Shown here in pieces: positions 60,353-64,000 of a stretch of 64,000 nucleotides of DNA. The position numbers and the translations under genes were made by a program. A model generated the notes under the pieces. The model searched no databases, was not told the origin of the DNA, and saw only the letters and a program-made list of their open reading frames with translations. Position 1 is the stretch's first letter; the number at the start of each line of letters is the position of its first letter. The DNA is from Verrucomicrobiota bacterium (GTDB taxonomy: Bacteria; Verrucomicrobiota; Kiritimatiellia; RFP12; UBA1067): assembly GCA_023269675.1 (NCBI GenBank), contig JAHFSX010000004.1, positions 83,442 through 147,441 of the forward strand, read 5' to 3'.

Positions 60353-61240
60353 TCACGTGAAATATGACGAGAGGTTCTGCAAGGCCTCCGCGATATCGAT
60401 GTGGTCGTAACAGCGGCGGCATTCGCGCGTGTTGACCGCGGGCGGCACGCCATCAGGGTAGAAGGCCTTGTCGTAGACCACGCGCGACCACGGGCCGAAC
60501 GGCGCGGAACGCACCCAGTTGGTGGCTCCGAAAAGGCCGATCGTCGGCGTCTTCATCGCTGCGGAGATCTGCATGGCGGCGGAGTCGGTCGAAACCGTGA
60601 GATACGCGCCCGCCAGCAGGCGCTTGAGCTCCGGGATCGAGGTCTGTCCCGCACGGTTTTCGGTGCGGCCCGCGAGTTGACCCGCGATGCCGTCCACGTA
60701 CTCGCGCTCGTCCGCCGAGCCGGTCAGGATAAAAGGCAGCCCGAAACGCTCATGCAGCACGGCGCTGATCTCGCGCCATTTCGCGTCGGGCAAGCGTTTC
60801 GAGCGCCAGGCGGGCGAACTGCCCGTGTTGAGCACAATGTAGTCGCGGGGTTTGGGGACGAAGGTCAGATCCAATGGCCCCGTCAGGCCCGAGGGCTCGA
60901 TGATCTTCTGCCAGGCCTCGACGGCGGAGTAGACGTGCGCCTTGAACCGACGGTCGTACACGCGGCCCGCGCCGGCGAAACGCGTGATCAGGCGGCTGCG
61001 GTCGTTGCTCTGGAGGTCGATCAGCGCGTCGAACCGTTCGCGCCTGAGCGCCAGGACAAAGCGAAACCAGGCCGTTACCGATTTATCTTCAAGCACCACG
61101 AACCGCTCGAACTCGTCGCCCAGGAGCGCGCGCCCCAGGGGCATGGTGAGGATCACGGGTTTGACCTTCAAGGCCCGGATGAACGGCAGCGCCAGGGCCA
61201 GGTCGCCCAGCGCGCTGAATCTGAGTACGCCAATCTTCAT
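60353..61240 (-). CDS. GT9 heptosyltransferase-like protein
   Basis: 295 residues. GT9 layout: N-terminal RFSALGDLALALPFIRAL, IDLQSNDRSRLITRFAGA, a donor domain from about 130 with IVLNTGSSPAWRSKRLP, ILTGSADEREY, and the STDSAAMQISAAMKTPTIGLFGATN motif that binds the nucleotide. This family adds heptose to the lipopolysaccharide core in Gram-negatives. Cytoplasmic, membrane-peripheral. It converges on the epimerase gene and faces the nucleotidyltransferase-like gene; the cluster as a whole looks like LPS or glycan assembly. Confidence 0.88.
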   Translation of the reverse strand: MKIGVLRFSALGDLALALPFIRALKVKPVILTMPLGRALLGDEFERFVVLEDKSVTAWFRFVLALRRERFDALIDLQSNDRSRLITRFAGAGRVYDRRFKAHVYSAVEAWQKIIEPSGLTGPLDLTFVPKPRDYIVLNTGSSPAWRSKRLPDAKWREISAVLHERFGLPFILTGSADEREYVDGIAGQLAGRTENRAGQTSIPELKRLLAGAYLTVSTDSAAMQISAAMKTPTIGLFGATNWVRSAPFGPWSRVVYDKAFYPDGVPPAVNTRECRRCYDHIDIAEALQNLSSYFT

Positions 61241-61331
61241 TTGTGGTGAATCGCTCTTGTCAGAAAAACGGTCGTAGCTTACACTCTTGCCCTGTGTTTG
61301 TCACTGAAATGAGGGCGGGCGAGTCGCACCG

Positions 61332-62453
61332 ATGAGAGTTTACCTGCGAGATCCACAAGCGTTCTTTTCCTGGCTGGATGAAAACCGGTTCCGCTATGCC
61401 GTTCTGCGGGGCTACCAGAATATGGGCGAGCATCCCCGGCGCGGCGGCAAGGACGACGTGGACATTCTGGTCGAGGACCGCGCGGTCGAGGCGGTCGCGC
61501 AGTTCTGCCGCGGCGTGCCGAAGCGGCTGGGGCTCAAGTGCGACATCTACAGCGTTTCCGCCGGCCGCGGCGCGGATTTTGTCGGCGGGGCCTATTTCCC
61601 CGAGACGCTCGCCCGCGCCATCCTCGAAAACCGCATGCGCTGGCAGGACGCCTTCTATGTGCCGTGCGACCGCGACCTCTACGCCTCCCTGCTCTTCCAC
61701 CTGGCCTACCAGAAAGCCGAAGCCTGCAAGGCCGACGCCCTCGACCCCCTGGCCTTCCGCACATATAAGCGCTACGCCTTCGTGAAGGCGCTCGCGCAAC
61801 GGCTCGGCCAGCCCTACGATCTCTCGCTGTTCGACATGCACCGCCTTCTGGCGGCGCAAGGTTACGGCATCGACCAGCCGCGCCTCGCGCGCACCCTCCA
61901 GAACCAGTTCAAGCAGCTCTTCAAGAGCCGCTTCTTCGCCCTGCTGGCCGCCATGGCCAACCCCGGCGAACTCAACCTCTTCGTATTGCGCGCCAAGGCG
62001 GTGCGGCGCGGCTTCCGCCAGGCCATGCTCGACGAGATCGCGAAGCACTACACCCTCATCGCCGTACGGGACATCCCGTGGCTGACGCGCCTCACGAAGG
62101 CGAAATACATGCGCGGCAACAAATGGCGCTGGGGCGGCTGGCCCGTGGTCGCCGTGGTGGTCTTCGACCCCGCGCCCCAGTGGCGCACCGCAGACGAATG
62201 CGATCAAGAGCATCCGCTGGTTTTCAACCGCCGCCAGTTCTTCAAACGCGAGCTGCGCGACCGGATCATCAGCGCCGGGCGGCTCTACCACAAGGACAAC
62301 GCCCTGCACTCCACCGACAACGAGGCCGAGGCGGTCGGCCATCTGGACCTGTTCTTCACGCCGGCAGAGGAAGCCGCCCTCTACGCGCGCGCCGAAGAAC
62401 TCCGGGCTCCCTTGCGTCAAAAGGGCGCGCCCCCTTTCCGCCCTGGCGTCTGA
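61332..62453 (+). CDS. Nucleotidyltransferase-fold-like protein in glycan cluster
   Basis: 373 residues. KDDVDILVED (residues 40-49) resembles the paired carboxylates of the Pol-beta-like nucleotidyltransferase fold (Asp42, Asp44), preceded by RYAVLRGYQN. The chain continues through helical segments to about residue 370 with no transmembrane span. Some members of this loose group are encoded in polysaccharide loci, and this one follows the divergently oriented GT9 gene. I cannot confirm a substrate, and a third catalytic acidic residue is not clear; low confidence in activity. Confidence 0.55.
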   Translation: MRVYLRDPQAFFSWLDENRFRYAVLRGYQNMGEHPRRGGKDDVDILVEDRAVEAVAQFCRGVPKRLGLKCDIYSVSAGRGADFVGGAYFPETLARAILENRMRWQDAFYVPCDRDLYASLLFHLAYQKAEACKADALDPLAFRTYKRYAFVKALAQRLGQPYDLSLFDMHRLLAAQGYGIDQPRLARTLQNQFKQLFKSRFFALLAAMANPGELNLFVLRAKAVRRGFRQAMLDEIAKHYTLIAVRDIPWLTRLTKAKYMRGNKWRWGGWPVVAVVVFDPAPQWRTADECDQEHPLVFNRRQFFKRELRDRIISAGRLYHKDNALHSTDNEAEAVGHLDLFFTPAEEAALYARAEELRAPLRQKGAPPFRPGV

Positions 62454-62598
62454 GCCCTCCTCCCGCCGTCTGCTTGACAAATATAGAGATATAGTCCACC
62501 ATTTCCATCGTCAATAAAAGATGTTGCGTCTCCCCCCATGTGCGCGGGGTCCGCTGAACGTGTCTCGCCGGTCGTCTCTGAAATAAGGGAGGTGCCCT

Positions 62599-64000
62599 AT
62601 GAACCAGTTCACTAGACGCGTCAATGCTTTCACGAGCGTGGTCTTCGCGGCGGTGTTGGCCGCTCCGGCCTGGTCGGCCGCGCCCGGCGGACGCCAGGTG
62701 GGGATCGACCGGAACGCCTTCTCCACCTATCTGGTCTGGCTCAGCCAGTCCAACACCACCTACGCGATCCAGGACAAAACCAACCTGCGCCAATCGGCCT
62801 GGTCAGACCTGACCGATGTCAGCGCCACCGGCCCCGAAGCCACGTGGCCGATCCCGCTGCCGGACAGCCCGTCCCGCTTTTTCCGCGTGCTCTTCCCGCA
62901 GCCGACCATCCTCGCGGGCGAGCCCGCCTTCGGGCCGCTGGCGGGAGGGATCACCGTCTACATCACCGGCACGCACTTCTACGCGGGGGACCTGATCCTC
63001 GTGGGCGGCCTGCCCCTCAGCTCCGTCACGTTCCTGAGCCCGACCCTTCTGAGCGGCGTCCTGCCGGCCTTGCCCGACCCCGGACTGTACGACATCGCGG
63101 TGATCAGCGGCGCCAGCGGCGCGGTCCTGGCCATCCTGCCGGAGGCCTTCGAGGTGGCGCCCCCGCTGGAACGCCGCTTGCAGGAGACGCCCGAATGGCC
63201 GCCCGCGGGCCCCTCACCCGCGCGCAAGGATTTTAAAGGCCACGTCACCCTCATGAAGGCCTTCGATGACGAGGACGCGGCCTCCTCCGCGCGCTACACC
63301 AAAACCGGCCACGTCACCCTCATGAAGGCGTTCGACGACGAGGAGGCGGCCTCCTCCGCGCGCTACACAAAAACCGGCCACGTCACCCTCATGAAGGCGT
63401 TCGACGACGAGGGCGCGGCCTCCTCCGCGCGCTACACAAAAACCGGCCACGTCACCCTCATGAAGGCGTTCGACGACACCACGCCCGACCTGCGTCTGCA
63501 CTCCGGCGAAGTGCAGCAACAGGTCGTGGATCTCTCGGTTCCTGGCCAAGGCCTCGATTTCGTCTGGGCGCGGACCTACCGCTCGCGCACCGGCACGGCC
63601 ACGGCACAAGGCACGCGCTGGTCACACTCCTACGACGTGCGCTGCGTACAAGGCACGAACGCCTTCGACGTGTACGACGGCACGGGCCGCAAGGACACCT
63701 TCCGGATCCAGGCCAACGGCACCTACACCTGCCCCGGCTTTTTCCGCGAGGGGACGCTCTCGAACGGCGTCTTCCGCCTCACCTTCGCCGACACCGGCTA
63801 CTGGGAGTTCACGCCGCTCGGCGGCTCGCCCGCCGCAGGCAAACTCGCCCGCATCCAAGACCGCAACGGCAACGCGGTCACCTGCGCCTACGGCGACACG
63901 GGCCGCCTCGCGCAGGTCATCGATGCCTTAGACCGCACCTTCACGTTGACCTACACGCCCGAAGGACGCGTCGCCACGGTCAGCGACTTTACGGGCCGCA
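62599..64000 (+). CDS. Secreted RHS/YD-repeat protein, 5' end (3' end off window)
   Basis: The first 467 codons of a gene that leaves the right edge without a stop. GGGAGG sits 7 nt before the ATG. Signal peptide (to about residue 33), then an IPT/TIG-type domain (about 93-190, GPLAGGITVYITGTHF), then three full copies and one partial copy of a 23-residue unit (residues 214-293), then the RHS entry segment (WARTYRSRTGT, GTRWSHSYDVR) and RHS/YD-type strands (RIQDRNGNAVTCAYGDTG). RHS proteins form a cocoon-like shell, often with a variable toxin C-terminus; whether this one has a toxin cannot be seen. Long Gram-negative RHS proteins are also surface proteins. Confidence 0.85.
   Translation, partial: MNQFTRRVNAFTSVVFAAVLAAPAWSAAPGGRQVGIDRNAFSTYLVWLSQSNTTYAIQDKTNLRQSAWSDLTDVSATGPEATWPIPLPDSPSRFFRVLFPQPTILAGEPAFGPLAGGITVYITGTHFYAGDLILVGGLPLSSVTFLSPTLLSGVLPALPDPGLYDIAVISGASGAVLAILPEAFEVAPPLERRLQETPEWPPAGPSPARKDFKGHVTLMKAFDDEDAASSARYTKTGHVTLMKAFDDEEAASSARYTKTGHVTLMKAFDDEGAASSARYTKTGHVTLMKAFDDTTPDLRLHSGEVQQQVVDLSVPGQGLDFVWARTYRSRTGTATAQGTRWSHSYDVRCVQGTNAFDVYDGTGRKDTFRIQANGTYTCPGFFREGTLSNGVFRLTFADTGYWEFTPLGGSPAAGKLARIQDRNGNAVTCAYGDTGRLAQVIDALDRTFTLTYTPEGRVATVSDFTGR
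63238..63477 (+). repeat. 69-bp direct tandem repeat, 3.5 copies, in the RHS-type gene
   Basis: Units start at 63238, 63307, 63376 and 63445, exactly 69 bp apart. The protein unit is GHVTLMKAFDD followed by a variable acidic residue, AASSARYTKT. Unit 4 is cut off after AFDD. The near-identical DNA suggests recent expansion. Confidence 0.9.

Noticed and set aside
1..64000. CRISPR arrays, tRNA and rRNA genes, transposases or integrases
   Set aside because: None seen on reading both strands. The repeat arrays found are degenerate, short-period and without spacer-repeat structure, so none is a CRISPR.

Overview
The window is about 64 kb of high-GC bacterial DNA with 47 genes I can support, including two cut by the window edges. 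No rRNA, tRNA or ribosomal-protein gene is visible, so the organism can only be inferred. The mix suggests the PVC group, most likely a Kiritimatiellota- or Verrucomicrobiota-type saccharolytic bacterium. The signs are many signal-peptide glycoside hydrolases, a DUF1080 protein, a 1,769-residue autotransporter-type beta-strand repeat protein, Gfo/Idh/MocA and RraA sugar enzymes, Ebo-type proteins and a sodium-pumping decarboxylase. This is inference; no taxonomic marker is present.

Layout. 1-6.2 kb: a truncated secreted protein, a small membrane zinc-ribbon protein, a DUF1080 protein and a secreted GH38-type mannosidase with an embedded F5/8C domain. 6.3-21.5 kb: a metal (probably copper/silver) module. 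Its core is a six-gene leftward operon: 57-aa Cys-pair protein, YHS-like periplasmic protein, TolC-type channel, ArsB/NhaD-type permease, CusB-type adaptor with two metal-binding domains, CusA-type RND pump. Around it lie a MauE-thioredoxin fusion, a second YHS-like gene and two 739-aa paralogues with a single-cysteine thioredoxin-like domain, one on each side. 22-34.5 kb: sugar catabolism, with a translationally coupled bicupin / TIM-barrel isomerase / Gfo-Idh-MocA operon, an SGNH esterase, an MFS transporter, an SDR dehydrogenase, an RraA-type enzyme, a GH10 xylanase-like enzyme and a second large secreted hydrolase-like protein. 34.5-44 kb: a small repeat protein, DUF1015, a DtxR/MntR regulator, the giant beta-strand repeat protein, an ELM1-like protein and an XRE-zinc ribbon regulator. 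44.2-44.45 kb: an AT-rich gene-free stretch with DnaA-box-like 9-mers. 44.4-49 kb: lipoyl synthase and a three-gene Na+-pumping decarboxylase operon (beta-gamma-alpha). 49.4-56.7 kb: DUF488, a 1,094-aa GH106-like lipoprotein, an EboF/EboD-like pair and a CE6/SASA-type esterase. 56.7-62.5 kb: polysaccharide or LPS genes (two tandem GT4 paralogues, an epimerase, a GT9 heptosyltransferase-like enzyme, a nucleotidyltransferase-like protein). 62.6 kb to the end: the start of an RHS/YD-repeat secreted protein with a 69-bp tandem repeat.

How it fits together. The hydrolases, esterases, transporter, isomerases and oxidoreductases describe breakdown of decorated plant or algal polysaccharides and processing of unusual or oxidised sugars. 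The biotin-dependent decarboxylase could conserve part of that energy as a sodium gradient. The metal module exports Cu/Ag-type ions and appears to include redox and metal-sequestering periplasmic proteins.

The most distinctive non-gene feature is the set of short, phased, imperfect repeats in the narrow gaps between genes, with periods of 7 or 9 nt and often arranged as inverted pairs, plus longer palindromic elements that supply stop codons or C-terminal tails to neighbouring genes. The other features worth following are the origin-like cluster at 44.26-44.44 kb and the unusual composition of the metal operon.
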